Part shown: positions 50,301-62,856 of the stretch, in pieces
Numbering within the stretch: position 1 is the first letter of the stretch
How the letters are laid out: the number at the start of each line of letters is the position of its first letter
Program-made: the position numbers and the translations under genes
Assembly (NCBI RefSeq): GCF_964204645.1
Contig: NC_134028.1
Location: forward strand, 1,240,001-1,304,000
Source: Tubulanus polymorphus
Lineage: Eukaryota; Nemertea; Palaeonemertea; Tubulaniformes; Tubulanidae
Direction of reading: 5' to 3'
DNA: 64,000 nucleotides
Notes under the pieces: model-generated
Databases searched by the model: none
Told to the model about the DNA's origin: nothing
What the model saw: only the letters and a program-made list of their open reading frames with translations

Positions 50301-53300
50301 AGTAGGAGATGAATAATTACTGCCGGATGACATAACCGGACTATCCGGACTGACGACTGGATTGGGTAAGAATTTCTGTAAATTGAGGACGATTGTATCA
50401 CCGCATTCGTCTAATAGTTTGTATAGATCTTGTAACGATTTCTTCTCGACACAACGTCCATTAATCTGAAATTATCATTATACAGCGTTTTAAAGCGCTA
50501 TGACAATTATCCCGTTCAGTGCTGACTAATTAATACCCAAAAGTGCTAGAGTTGATTTGAAAACGGGTAGAGCACTTGTGCATCGACACCGCGACGCGGC
50601 GTGTCGTTAGTTACTAATATTTCACTATATTTGACAGGTGATGCCATCTTTCAATAGATAATGGTGCGGTTAACTAGCAAAACTGACTTACATTGAGGAC
50701 ACGATCACCACAAGCAATAGTTCCTTCTTGAGCAGCGGCTGAACCCGGTAAAATACGACTAATATACCAACCTCTCTCAAACGCCAATCCATGCTCTATA
50801 ACAATGAGATGAGAGAGAGAGACATTAATCATAATATTTCATATCCACAACCCGTTTTACCAAAAAGTTGGCTCAATGAATTTGTTTTGTTTCCTATAAC
50901 ATAACTTCATTTTATTCAAATTTGATCATCTTGACCCAGTTCCACAGTTGTGAGTTACAGTTAGCTCTGAGTAAAAGTTAGTTCATTCTCGATGAGTTAA
51001 CTCTGAGTCAAATCTTAACTCAGAATTGTGGAACTGGACCCTTAAGGTTAGACTCTGGGTCCAGTTTCACATCTATGAGTTAGTTAACTCTGAGTCAAAT
51101 CTAACTCAGAACTGTGGAACTAGACCCTGTTATATAAGTTGTAAGATTGGGGTGCACAGCCCGGGCCCAAAGTCCACAACAGTCCCACATTAGAGTTAAA
51201 CAAGTACATACTTCATCCCCCCCCCCCGAATAATAACGCAGTCATCCATTTATATAAACATTAGTGGATAAGCAGTTAATGTTTACCTTTACCAGTGATA
51301 AGATTGAGTTGTACTGTTTGCCATGCTTTAGTTGGCATGGAACGTTTTCGTCTAATCACCATATTAATCAGTCCACCGCCAGTTTTTACGGCTTCTAACG
51401 CTATTTTACGGTCCACGTTCGTCAAATCCACATTGTTGACTTTTAACACGAGATCATTGACTCTGTATGAGAAAAAACATAAACAAAATTCAGAGGTGCA
51501 TTTACTTAGAACAGACTTTAAAGTCTATCAGAAAAAAGTCCGTCTGAACTGACGGTTTAAACGGACAAGAAAAAGCAACTTCCCGATACTTTTTGGATTA
51601 TAAAGTTTCCTATTGATGACAGGAAAAACAAAACACATACAAGAGACTCTTTTATCTGACACATCAAAGCGCTACGCGGGAATGAATTACTGGTTGTATC
51701 TACGAGGGTAACTATAGATCGCTTCTATCAGTTCAAACAATAGAAAATACCATCAAACATCGCACAGTCCGTTTGAAGGTAGATTTGATGAAACAAGAGA
51801 TGAATACACCGACAAGTATCGAAATACAATGAGTGAGACAAACTGCATTTCATAAATCAATTGTTCTCTTGTGAGCATGCGAAGATAGAGCGTTGGTTCC
51901 CGGAGAATGTCAGGGTCGATTGATTGTGAATGAAGCCGCTATTACTGTCGCGCTCATTAAAATTCAATCTTCTCACGAGGGTAAATCTTAAACAATAAAC
52001 TTTCTATCGCTAAACTGATAAAACAAGTAAAATGCGTGAGGGAATTTGTCACGGATGCCGCGGTATTGACTTTTCATTCTAATCTTCATCAATTTAAGCT
52101 TCGTGTAGCCCTTCGAGAGTAATATCTACTGTGATGGATTTTACAATGAGTCGCGCTCGCTGAAAGATATTTCAAAATCGCGATACATTAAGTTTATTAT
52201 GGGGTTTCCGTGTAATCCTGTCATTTTCGTTTTGTAACTGTCCGATTTCTAATGTTACAGCGAGATATAAAATCAATTGAAATTCTAATCAGAAATGACA
52301 TGATATCTAACTGACTCCAGACTCTACGAGGAGGCTTCATATCTCTTTTTTTTTTATTGACTTCATAATCGAAAAAAGAACTAAGTCGCACAAAACTCGA
52401 TATTCAAACAAACTGAAGGGTTCTCAAGCAAATTTAGAGGATCCTAAGAATTCTCAGATTCTTATATCGATAATAAAAATAGTAATTTTTTCGATATTGC
52501 GTCTATAGTTTTTATAACTTGATTACAGAGTCTACAGCCATGAACTACACGTGAACCTTACATAAAACACATTCACATTAATAAAACAGTTTGAATTCTC
52601 TACACAACTTGGTTAAAACGTTACAGCTGTTTTTATTGAACTACATTAAGAGATAGATCCGGAGAGAATATCAGAAAATACTCACTTCAGTTTGCCATCA
52701 GCTGTACTGCCTTTCCGTACATTACTGACAAATATGGAATAATCTTTTGGAGATTTGGGGTCGTCTTTACCACCTACGAGATCAAAACCAAAGTCTCCAT
52801 CAGAAGTGTCACCTCCCTGTAGAAAACAGATAAACATAAACAATGGTTCAATATGTAACTGAAGATGACCACTCATTGGGAAGGGAATGCTAGTACACCT
52901 ATATGAGTCTGAATTGGGCTTTACATTTTTGCTATCATAAATGAAAATATCAAAATTCTATATCTGATCTCGAGCCTTCTACGAATAATAATCCATAAAA
53001 CAACTCCTGACAAAATAACAACAACAATGACAGAAATATGATTGATGTCGGACGATCTGTTAGTCGTAAAAATGTCTACGATGATTGATGACGCTATTTG
53101 TGCCAGATGAAACCGGGCCTTCACACGCGGGACAGAAAGAGGAGAGAGATGGATGGAGTGAGAGGAAGAGAGAGAGAGAGAGGGATGAAACTAGGCCTTC
53201 ACGCTGGGAGAGAGAGGGAGGAATCTCGTGGCAATATCGAGAAAATTATTGAAATTCATATTCGACTGAATTCAACTCCAATAACTATGTATAAATCAAT

Positions 53301-56300
53301 AAACAACTGAAATCTCTACAGATCTTCACTCCCCTCACTCCCCTGTACCCTACAGCTATCAGTTGAGAGAAAAGATAAAATACTGAATGGATTAATTATG
53401 CATGTTAGATAAATGTTGAGTGTAGATGTTTATTTGAGAAGTTCTTCTTGAATAAGAAGCGACGAACGAATATTCAATAGATTCATCATTTATTCAGTCA
53501 TCTGAGTCCAAACCTTAACTTTAGTTGCACAAAACAAACTGAGATACAATCATTCCCCACTTCAAGTAAAACTTTTAACTTAAAACTAAAGCCTAGACCA
53601 TACGACTATGAATGTGGGTACAGGAGTACATGAAGGTGGAATTTGGACAATTGGTTGGTGGTATGTATAACACTGACTGGATGGATGATTATTAGGTGCT
53701 GAGCTACTAGTGTCCTAGAAGGTAAATCTGATCAGTTGAAGTTTCTGATAGAAATCACCCTAGAGCTGGAACAACACAGCGTTAATAATGATCACATGGT
53801 GAATATTGTCACATGATGGCGCTATCGGGCATCAGGTGGAAAATTCAATTTAAAACTACATCATTTTTAGTTGTCGCGATATCATTGATCAGAGACTGTT
53901 TAAATCACACTTCATCGTGTTCGTATCATTGGCCTTCCCCTGGGGGACGGGTATACCGTTCCTATCATCCTCCTTCCCCCTGGGTGGAGGTGGATGGGTA
54001 TAATGTTCCTACAATCCCCAATCCCTGGAGACTCGAAGTGAAACATGACACATTCTTTGTCGATGACAATTTTCAAGGTTTGTTAAAGAAATGGAGATGA
54101 AAGGCAAAGCAAACTAATCATAGCCGAAAATAATCCTATATGCGATTCCATCAATAGAGGGCGACACTTACCACATCGAATTCTAACGTCTCTGTTTCCC
54201 ACTGTTGCATATCAGTGTCTATGGCCGAGTCTCTGCTATGGTTATGACTGACCGGTGTTAATTGACTTTTACGTGAATCTTTCTCCAATAAACCATCATA
54301 TTTTTCCCTATAAAAATAAAATCATGTAAGAGTTTTCGGGTATCTTCAAAGACGCAGTTCCACTGTAGTCAGTTACCTGAATCTTAAGTCAAAATTAGTT
54401 ATTTTGAATGTTTTGAAGTCAAATGTTAGAACTGTGAAACTGAACCCAGGGTCTGGTTTACAAAAAGGATTTACTTCAAAATCGATTTAAGATAAATAGA
54501 ATTAATGAAGAAAGGAAATCCATTGGAGAGTAAAACCTGAAACTGAATCTATTTAATCCACGACCGACCGAAACTTACTTCAAATCTTTCAATTCTTTCG
54601 ACGTTTCATTTTTCTGTTTTTTCAACTCGTCCGAGTCCCGCAAGGCCTCAGCGAGGTCGGTGATAGCTCGGTCTCGTTCACGGCGGAGTTTATCGCATAG
54701 CGTACGGATACTCTCGCGTTCCAGGACGATCTTATCACGTTCGTTAAACGCCCAGTCTCTCTGTCGTTTAGCAACCTCAACCTCTTCAATCACATCTATA
54801 CACAAACAATGAAGACAAAATTAAAATCTTAAAATTAATGATCGATTATTTCAAACATTTTCAGGACTTAACCTCCCATCATCACAGTGAGGAATGTAAG
54901 AAAATTATCAAGGGGACAGTTGTTTAAAAGTTGCTTACGGTTTACCAGTGCATAGTTGACATAGAGGCAACTTCATCGTTAACATGGATACCTCCACAGA
55001 TTAACTCTAAAAACCATGGACTCCAAAACGAGAGTCGATGATCTAACTAACCTTTGAGCAAATGGCCAACTTAATATATTTCTATCAATCGTAGGATTTT
55101 TATTCTGGTGAAGCAAACATTGTTATACTACTATCAATGTCTTATCAGATATCGGCTCGTCTAATCTTTCACTACTCAAAATAGATGTGAAACTAATAAG
55201 ATATTTGTTTCTAACTGTTAAGTATCGAGCACCAGTAGTTGACATATACAGCTCTATGACTCTTCTAATTTACCAATCATCGAGTCAAAAACCTTTCGGT
55301 TAAAAGCAAATATCAACCATTGAAATCAGAAATGAATCGATACTTTTATAATAGCGCTCTAATTGACAAATCTGATATAATCTAATGCACTTAATTAACC
55401 TTTGCCATAACGTTTATGGCTAGACGGGAGTTGAATATAACGACACATTTATGCCACACGCGAGTCTAGACAGCTTTCACTTATAGTTATGAAGTTCATT
55501 CGTTCCACTATTGAACTGGAAAGGGCAATTTTTTGTGTGAAATGTATTGAAGTGGGTTTTGTAGCAGCGGGAGATAGTAACTATTATTGTACTACGATTA
55601 TATTGAATATATCTGTTCGTCCTTAAACGGACTGTGAATCTACTAACTGCACATGTTGCGGTCGTAACTAAGCAACTATCTATGTTATAGGGAAAGGGGA
55701 TATACCTAAAACTCAGTAGCACGAAGGACTGTGCTAAACATGTTCAATAAGGTGCAGATACCAGCAGTGTTACTAGACACGGGCGATTCTAGAACAAGTT
55801 TCACAGTCCGGAGTTGGGTTAAGATTTGACTCAAAGTTAACTCCCTGAAAATGAACTAATATTAACTCAACTCGCACCCGTGTAACTGGATCCTGGGGGT
55901 TACTTATTTGTATTTTCCCAAAGACAGGGATAACAGATACTGTATTGAGAACAACACTATTCATATCACTGATAAGCCTAGTATAGAATGGATACTGAAT
56001 GTAATAGAAGGGGCAAAGCTTGCTGCTCCTTAAAATTGAAGTCATATCTGTTGCATTATGAGGGTTAGAGATTTTACTGATCTCGTGGACTGAGTTGAAA
56101 ATGCTTGTATAGTAAGTAAAGAGTAACGAGTTGGTTTCGAGTCAATGAAGCAGTTAATCACCCACCTGTGAGTTCTTGTTGAAGTTTTTCAATTTCCTTT
56201 CGAAGCACTTCCACTTCCTTTGTAATCGCGTCTTTCTCGTTTGCCTTCTCCTTCTGATTTTTCTGATACGATTCTCTCACAATCCGATTGCAATGTTCCA

Positions 56301-59065
56301 ACGCCTCGTGGCGTTCTTTACGCGCTACGTCTCGTTCTTGCGTCAACATCTCGAAATCTTTCGTCACCTCGTCGCAGCGTTTCCGTACCGACTCTTTTTC
56401 CGAGCAGACGTCGCCGTATTTTTCTCGTAGGTCGTTGCACGATTTAACGGCGAGGTCTCGTTCGGCGATCGCGGTCGTCACCTCGCGACGTAGCGTTTCC
56501 GATTCTTCTCTCGTCGATTTGTTCTCGTTTTCTAACGCGTTCACTCGTCTCGTCGCCTCCGACAGTTTATCCTGTAATTGTTCCATCTCTTTATGAACGC
56601 TATCACGTTCCGACATGACCAGTGAATATTCCTGAACCGCCGCGTTACGCTCCTCGGTTATACGACCGAAGTCTTTCGTAGCTTTCACCCGAACGGCCAT
56701 CGCTTGATTCAACTCTTTCAGATATTCGTCTCTTTGAAGCGTTATTTTGTTCAGAGTCTCTTTGAGATCATTTCGTTCGCGTAACGCGTTGTCCCAGTTA
56801 CGGATAAATGCAGTACATTGTTGCTTCAGCGCGTTCCTCTCCGCGCAAACCTCGTCTAATTGTTTCTTCAGCATCATTTGTTCTTCTTCGACGAGTTCGA
56901 CTTTGCCCAGGTATTTACTATGCGACGCGCTGAGGTCGGCGAATCTCTTGCGTAAAGCGTCGTAGTCTTTTTTAACGGAATCGTATTTATCAAGCGCCGT
57001 ATCGTACATTTTGTTGAGTATATCGTTTGAACCGGAGTCATTGATTACGTCGCGATGTTGCTGTCGTAGATCGTTCAGTTCTTGTTGGTCCTCATCTCGG
57101 AGTTGTTGCATGTCGGATAACTCCTGCTCGACGCGAGACTTCTCCGAAGTGACGTCCTTAAACTCTGCCCGGAGGGAATGAACTTCATTGTTTAACTGAT
57201 CGATCTTATCGAGGAGTCCTTTGTTTTTATGTCTGTAGAACTCGGCGTCTTTGACGGCATGATCGCATTTCTTTACTGTTTGTCCGTGTTGTCGTTTCAG
57301 AGACTGTAACTCCGACATGGCGCGGTCGCATTGCGATTTCAACCAATCGTAATCGCGATTGGAAGCCGTTTTCTCCGGTTCTCCGTTCATGCTGCTGCTC
57401 CGACACTTCGTCCGATGGAGTTCATCGCGAACTGCGTCTCGTTCGTTCGTTACTAGTTTTAACTCGGCTCGTAGAAGAGTCATACTATTCTGACACAAGT
57501 CATACTCGTGCGCTGGAACATGACGCGTAAACGACCGCTGTGAATTACGCTGACCTTCTTCTGAAAAATCAACAGAAAAAAAACAAATATATTTCAGCTT
57601 CAAATAGATCATACATACATCATCAAAACTGCTGTTTTATGGTAAAAATTGCACTCTAAGAATAATTCAACTTGGAATCAAAAATTGATTAAAGAGTTCA
57701 AACTGGACTGAGGTCTCTTTACGTGAGAAGACGCGTCTCTAAATCAATTCAAATTCAATTTAATTGATTCGTGTGTGAAACACTCGTGTATCGTGAAACG
57801 CTCATTAAATCACTGATCTCAAAACCACCTGAAAATAAATTCACCGGAAAATTGTTGCTAACAAGTGTTTTTCACATATCTCGTGAGTCGATATCTTCTA
57901 GTAGCACGTGTATCAGTATCAGTAATATACTACGATAGACCTGTTGTATATCTCTGTACCTGGTACTGTATTCTGTAAATAACCAATACGTCCGTACCCT
58001 CACGACGTACTAATTATTCAAATTGGAAAAGTACTTGAGTTAGTTTTCAAATGTACAATTGGTTGTTTTAGATTTTTTTAGTCCACGCTGTAACGAACAA
58101 ACAACATGCATAGAGCGATCACAATACTGTAGTCAAAATGCATGCTTTAAAAACGGAATAATTTTGAATTTGATGAAATTGCTCCAGTCTTGATTTTGAC
58201 TCGTATCAGACGCTAGGGTTTGGTTTTTAGATGAATTATTGTATTAAAATTCAGTTTTTAGCACAAATTCTTAAAAAACCCATATAAAATTTGAAAATAT
58301 ATTCATATTCCCCGGGAATAAATAAGTACTTAACATAAACCAGCCCTCGGGGGTATAATGTGCTAGCTTATATCGGAAAACTGTCAAATTTTTGAAAATC
58401 CGGCTCATGAAATAACAGCAATATCGATTACTCCGATTTAAACTAAGATTTGAAGGTTTAAACACGTGATTCGTGTCTAATCAGATCGGATGAAACCTTT
58501 TAATTAAAAAACCGCCCGTAGAACAATAGCATAAGTCATCGCTAAGTAGCATCGGTAACTATGGCAACCGAGATTAAAAGAACATCGTCGCGCAAGTTGA
58601 GCAGAAGATAATATTTCACAGAAACCGAACCAAAAATAACCTTCACAAAATTCCGTCGAACTGCTTGTCTCTAAATCATTCCAAATTCAAATTTCTCGAT
58701 ATATCGTAAACATCCGCAAAAATGTCGATAAATCTCTGAGATGAATATCTATAAATGATATCTAGAAACTACTCGAGAGAAACTACTTCTCCGTACAAAG
58801 ACATCCTATACAATTCCAATCACTTCATTTATTATTAACTTATTTTTGTCTTTCGATGGGAGAAAATTCTGAAATCCATCAACGACACGAATAATAATTA
58901 ACAGAGTTTACTTACAAAATCTTGTATATAATCCATAAGTTTATATAATGAACGAACGACTGTCCTTCGATGAGTTACAATCAAATTGAAGGATTCTTTT
59001 TTCGCATCAGCAGAAACTGTCACTAGACCCGTCTCTCTGTGTGTACGTGATGTATACAAACCAGG

Positions 59066-59097
<32 letters not shown>

Positions 59098-61550
59098 TAT
59101 ATAGATATATATATAGTGTACCATGTGCCCTGATATTATATTGGCATTGATTAATATTTCATAACAAAAACGACTGACTTCAATTTTAACCCTATAAACC
59201 CCTACGCGACAACGACGGACCTAAAAATCTAGTTACGCGCGACAAAGATTAATGACAGGGATCTTTTTCGATATGAAATATTGTCAATAAATTAGATTCA
59301 AGGCCGGCATTCATTACCGCCATATATGACAATTGATAATTATATATTTGAATTACTACACTTGAGACTTATAATAATCCGGGGGACGTAAAAACAACAT
59401 TAGTCATAATTTATGAGTGAAGATTCTAATATAGATATACACTATAGCTTTGTATTTTCATATTCATATAAAAACGATGTGACATAAACTCATATCATAA
59501 ACACACATACACACACTCGCGCACACATAACACCATACATATCACCTTCACCTTCACACGCGACACACGGAGCTTTCAAGGTCGTAAGGAAAGCCGGTTG
59601 TTTCTTGAAATTGAATTGATCGTTCGAATGAAAAGGGGAGCAGTACTTTTTACCCTTAGTAGTTAACCCTCCTCTCTCCAACACTTACTGTATATAGGCT
59701 ATTCATTAAACCAGCAAACGATAGTCTTAGGTCTTATGTGTAGCTCATCACGTGCCGTGGCCGCCAAGGATTTTAACGATTCCCCACTCCAATTCGCACA
59801 ACAGTGACCCATATATTGCTCCCAGATAGCCTAGGAAGATAGCCTCATTATCTATTGGTCCCTCGAGATCCGAGCCCAAGTGGAGACTACTGCATGAGTT
59901 TTCATATCAGATAATTTCATCAATGATCGGGGGGGAGGGGGGAGGGGGGTCATCGATAGTTCTGTAAGTAAGAGGTAGTACAAGATTAGTGCTATTTCTT
60001 GTTTAGAATCTTACAGCTGATTGCCTTCATTTATAAGTAGGCAAACACAGAATTTACATTATAACTCTCCCCTCACTCTCTCTCCTCTCTCTCTCTCTCT
60101 GCTCTTACTCTGAGGTAGTTTCCCCGTAATAATAATAATAACAACATTCTCTCACTCACTCAATCTCTCTCTCTCTCGTTTAGAGGAAGGGGGTACAGCT
60201 ATATACAGATGGTGACATGACACACCTGTGTTTGTTGAAACCTACTTCATTATCAACCAAATAGAAGGTTAATTCTTTGATGCTGATTTTATCAGAGTTT
60301 GTTTGGCCTCGAAAACGATTAAATCTACCACACACGAACTATAAATTCAATTCAACATAGCATCGGAATCGGAAATAATATACTGCCAAATATACCAACA
60401 GGTGGCACTAGTGAGAAGTCAGGTTTTAACAACACCCACAATTTTATCTCAAAATCTAAAAAAAAAACGAAGCGAAATTTCTTCTAAAAATAAATCTATT
60501 ATGAAATATAGATAGCTTTCAAATCTCATTTTTTCATCTCGTTTCGATATAACACAATTCAATTCTCGTTCATGATAAACTTTTATAGAGATAAAGTATC
60601 CGGTATATTCTAGAGAGTTGTTTACTGTGTAGTGGGCGGTGACCACACCTATCACCTATACTATACTATAATATACCATATATACAGGGGGTATTGTTTA
60701 TATTACAAACACAGTGTTAATGAACTAAACACTCTCTGTTTCTATCATATATGTATAAAATCATGCGCTATGCATTACTGAGTCTGTCTACTCTTTCTAT
60801 CATCTCATACATTATGCATCACACACGACAAATGTTGTTAGTACGATCAATCATATTATTATCAGTAAAAAAATATGTTTTTAAAAATTCAGCTTAATTC
60901 ATCATTTATGAAGCGTCTGGTCTTTGTACTGCATTGTAAGTAGTCTGTAGCCGATAGCATGCTGCCTGTTTTTAATTCGATACATGCTCCACAAATGAAA
61001 AATATTAGTTCGTTAAACTGAAAAACTCTGAACAGAAAATCAAAATATTGTAAGCTCTCGGAGTCAAACACGTTCACAATCAGCCGCATGGAGACCATTT
61101 AGCTCGGGTGAAACCAGCCTAGATTAGATCAAAGTCTGTGGAATAATTTGGCCAGTGCTAAAATTTGGTACAGGCCTGGTCCAAAATTTTGGTCCTGCCA
61201 AATTGGCCTGTGTCAAATAGGAACAGACCGATTTGGCCCGAGCCAAAAACATTTGAGCGAACACAGCATGTGACGTATTATGAATAACGTCCAAGAACAA
61301 AAGACGAAATCTAACTATTATAAACAAATTAAATATTCTAAAAAACAAAACATAAAATCAATGAGTCTGAAACATTCGTAACGGTTCTGAACGAGGATGC
61401 ATTCAACAATCGAATGATACCTGCAATAGCACGTAAATGATGGATATTATCAACCACATCATCCGTACACAGATTGTCAATAATAGGGGGCGTTGTAGTC
61501 ATCCTCGTCTCTGACGGCAACATCATCAACGGATTACCGTTATTATTCAT
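41364..61550 (-). CDS. DLG5: DLG5 MAGUK scaffold (coiled coil, 4 PDZ, SH3, GK)
   Basis: Cell-polarity and junction scaffold. Twenty-four exons, 5' to 3': 61550-61421, 57560-56166, 54795-54579, 54307-54172, 52816-52686, 51462-51287, 50795-50692, 50465-49147, 48453-48249, 46767-46554, 46285-46186, 45823-45661, 45546-45444, 45339-45180, 44770-44551, 44244-44142, 44060-43841, 43503-43292, 43034-42993, 42638-42537, 42439-42309, 41886-41777, 41686-41577, 41467-41364. Total 5907 nt, 1968 aa (human about 1919). Coiled coil about 44-626 (YDTALDKYDSVKKDYDALRK); PDZ1 about 630-715 (FGFDLVGG), PDZ2 about 730-805, PDZ3 about 1377-1462 (PLGIQIQPGLKGGIFV), PDZ4 about 1540-1622 (DIGISLIGGNATGIFI); SH3 about 1630-1698 (GDAFYVRVQFD); basic hinge RRSFFRRKRHQRN; GK about 1790-1965 (CRPVLILGPL), ending IWVPSGTL. 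The Ser/Pro-rich exon keeps GGTWPK and RRPISAP, as in human. Exon 1 is inferred from splice phase and could be preceded by more coding exons; the rest is firm. Confidence 0.93.
42675..42950. mobile_element. Foldback / MITE-like element in a DLG5 intron
   Basis: About 42695-42747 (GGTTTGATTGC ... ACAAACCCTGGCCGCAGACCC) reappears inverted at about 42873-42934 (GGGTCTGCGGCCAGGGTTTGT ... GGCAATCAAACC). The arms are separated by about 125 bases of unrelated sequence and differ by a few indels. There is no coding capacity. It sits between exons 19 and 20 of DLG5. Confidence 0.75.
43504..43532. repeat. (TA)n microsatellite at a DLG5 splice acceptor
   Basis: An uninterrupted TA run occupies the place where the polypyrimidine tract of the acceptor of DLG5 exon 18 (43503-43292) should be, and its end supplies the TAG of the acceptor itself. 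Confidence 0.85.
46900..47012. mobile_element. Inverted-repeat element in a DLG5 intron
   Basis: CAGCACAAATGGGCAGCTGA near 46903 matches inverted TCAGCGCTCCATTTGTGCTG ending near 47010, each arm continuing into AACTAAAACAT / ATGTTTTAGTT. The right side continues into sequence shared with TMEM94 intron 2 (36130-36300). Confidence 0.7.
48000..48170. mobile_element. Inverted-repeat element family member in DLG5 intron
   Basis: Contains GGATCCAGTTACGTAGTTCT, GAGTTAACTC and, inverted at the far end, AGTACTATGGAACCAGGCTC, with an inner partial copy (ACCCAGTTGTGAGTTTTAGTTAACTC). It belongs to the same family as 50935-51041. Confidence 0.6.
48508..49053. mobile_element. Long near-perfect foldback element, 249-bp arms
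   Basis: Left arm 48508-48756 and right arm 48805-49053 are reverse complements with about nine mismatches and no obvious gaps by eye (about 96% identity), separated by a 48-base spacer. Each outer end is TAATGTC / GACATTA, so a TA target-site duplication of the Tc1/mariner type is possible. There is no open frame for a transposase. It fills most of the 693-bp DLG5 intron between exons 8 and 9, so the pre-mRNA would fold into a very long hairpin. Confidence 0.92.
50935..51041. mobile_element. 107-bp terminal-inverted-repeat element in DLG5 intron
   Basis: Begins CCCAGTTCCACAGTTGTGAG and ends inverted as CAGAATTGTGGAACTGGACC. The interior has repeated GAGTTA/TAACTC motifs (GAGTTAACTCTGAGTCAAAT). 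A second, shorter relative lies right behind it at about 51057-51127 with the same ends. Confidence 0.8.
51057..51127. mobile_element. Second copy of the same short TIR family
   Basis: Starts GGGTCCAGTTTCACATCTAT and ends inverted as CAGAACTGTGGAACTAGACC, with the same GAGTTA...TCTGAGTCAAAT interior as its neighbour. Confidence 0.75.
54354..54450. mobile_element. Diverged copy of the short TIR family
   Basis: CAGTTCCACTGTAGTCAGTT at one end, AGAACTGTGAAACTGAACCC at the other, with AAGTCAAA motifs inside. Intronic in DLG5. Confidence 0.65.
55789..55895. mobile_element. Diverged copy of the short TIR family
   Basis: Contains GTTTCACAGTCCGGAGTTGG, TTTGACTCAAAGTTAACTC and, at the far end, GTGTAACTGGATCCTGG. 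It is the same layout in the DLG5 intron before exon 3. Confidence 0.6.
59070..59115. repeat. (TA)n microsatellite in DLG5 intron 1
   Basis: A TA dinucleotide run interrupted by ACATA and GATA. Similar TA runs are at 1062-1087 and 15537-15555. Confidence 0.9.
60064..60180. repeat. (CT)n and (AAT)n microsatellite cluster in DLG5 intron 1
   Basis: Two CTCTCT-rich runs flank a TAATAATAATAATAAC stretch. Confidence 0.85.
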
Positions 61551-62121
61551 AGGTGCGTTGTCTGCGGATTGAGAAATCAAAACGAGAAAAATTATCAATA
61601 ATAATATTCATTAATTTACGAAACCGAATACAATTAACATCGATTCAATATCTGAACACCAGGGGGTGCTGCGATACTGATAAATTCAGGAAGACGGAAA
61701 TGACGGATAAAATATTCATACATATGTGTAGTAATCGAAAACATTGTTCGATTGATTAAAACCTAATTCTATATGAATAGTTCCGATCATTTACAGTCTT
61801 TTAGAAAATTATCAAGACCACATTTCTAAAATTCCATAGCTTTATCATAGCTTCACGCACAAAACCTCAATTTCATTACTTTGAAAAAAGGATTACTATT
61901 TCCATAACCTTTCCAGGATTTGCAGGACTAGTACAAATCCTGGGAAACTGTTTGCCACCATGGCGAACAAAGTCTCGTTAACTATTGAATCATGAACCCT
62001 ACTGATGGAATAAGAGACCAATATGGAGGCGGATGAGAGAAATGGAAGAGGTGTTGATAAGGTTTCCTTACTCTGTCAAATCTGATAAATACACGCGCGT
62101 CATGTTTTACACGATTATCAG

Positions 62122-62466
62122 ATGAAATCAACCATAGAACCGCATTATACAATAATACATAGGATTTACATAATACATGTCAGCAACGAGAAAATCTGTG
62201 TAGGAGGAAGCTGTGTTCATCAGAGGGGAAAAATTACTGAGTTAGTTAACGCTGCTGCTGCTGATGTTGTTATGATGAACTCTGCAGATGAAAAAGGACT
62301 TGACAACGTGATAAGAATAGCTGTTAAAAAACAGAATCACGAGGTCACTGACTTTCATCTAATCTGCCACTCGGGTGAGAGAACTTTTATCATATTCTAC
62401 AAAAAGCGTAATCGCTATACAGAGGAAGAGCTAGCGCCGGGCGAAGAGAAATACCACCTGAGTTAA
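62122..62466 (+). CDS. Uncharacterised coding-like frame, possible terminal exon
   Basis: An open frame ending in TAA with AATAAA about 30 bases downstream (near 62497). The part from about 62184 is the most protein-like: CVGGSCVHQRGKITELVNAA, then a mixed acidic/basic stretch ending EEELAPGEEKYHLS, without low-complexity repeats. An acceptor-like CATGTCAG lies just before 62184, so this may be a last exon instead of a complete 114-aa gene. I do not recognise the family. It runs divergently from DLG5. Confidence 0.35.
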   Translation: MKSTIEPHYTIIHRIYIIHVSNEKICVGGSCVHQRGKITELVNAAAADVVMMNSADEKGLDNVIRIAVKKQNHEVTDFHLICHSGERTFIIFYKKRNRYTEEELAPGEEKYHLS

Positions 62467-62856
62467 AAACAAACTGTGCTGTAATTTGGCCAGTTTAATA
62501 AAATACAATGCAGCGACGGATGGAGACCGATGGGAATAGGATCAGCGCCTTCAACGTTCATCATCATCATCAACGCTCATGGGTGATAGAGTTTACTGGT
62601 CGATGGTTCTTCTCTGGCCTCTCAACGACGCAACAAAAACCAATCTGAACTGTGCATATTATAACACACCCGGAGGTGCACTCATAGTTATGTTAAATCT
62701 AGGAGGAAACCTGATGATGTCCTAGTGATAGCCGTACTATGCCTCCGAGCGAATCGGAATAACTCAATAGAGAAACTGAACGGAATAATAATGATAACAT
62801 CCATGAATAGAACGGAGAGGCAGTTGTATTTTGAGCTCAATTTACCAAAGTGAAGA

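Larger units (their letters stand above)
57561..61420. other. DLG5 intron 1 (3.9 kb)
   Basis: No coding exon found between the proposed first coding exon and the 1395-nt coiled-coil exon. The two are phase-compatible (G + AA = Glu). It contains TA, CA, CT and AAT microsatellites and a G-rich run near 59928. Confidence 0.5.

Noticed and set aside
56176-56965. Phe/Ser/Arg-rich + strand frames
   Set aside because: Antisense shadows of the DLG5 coiled-coil exon.
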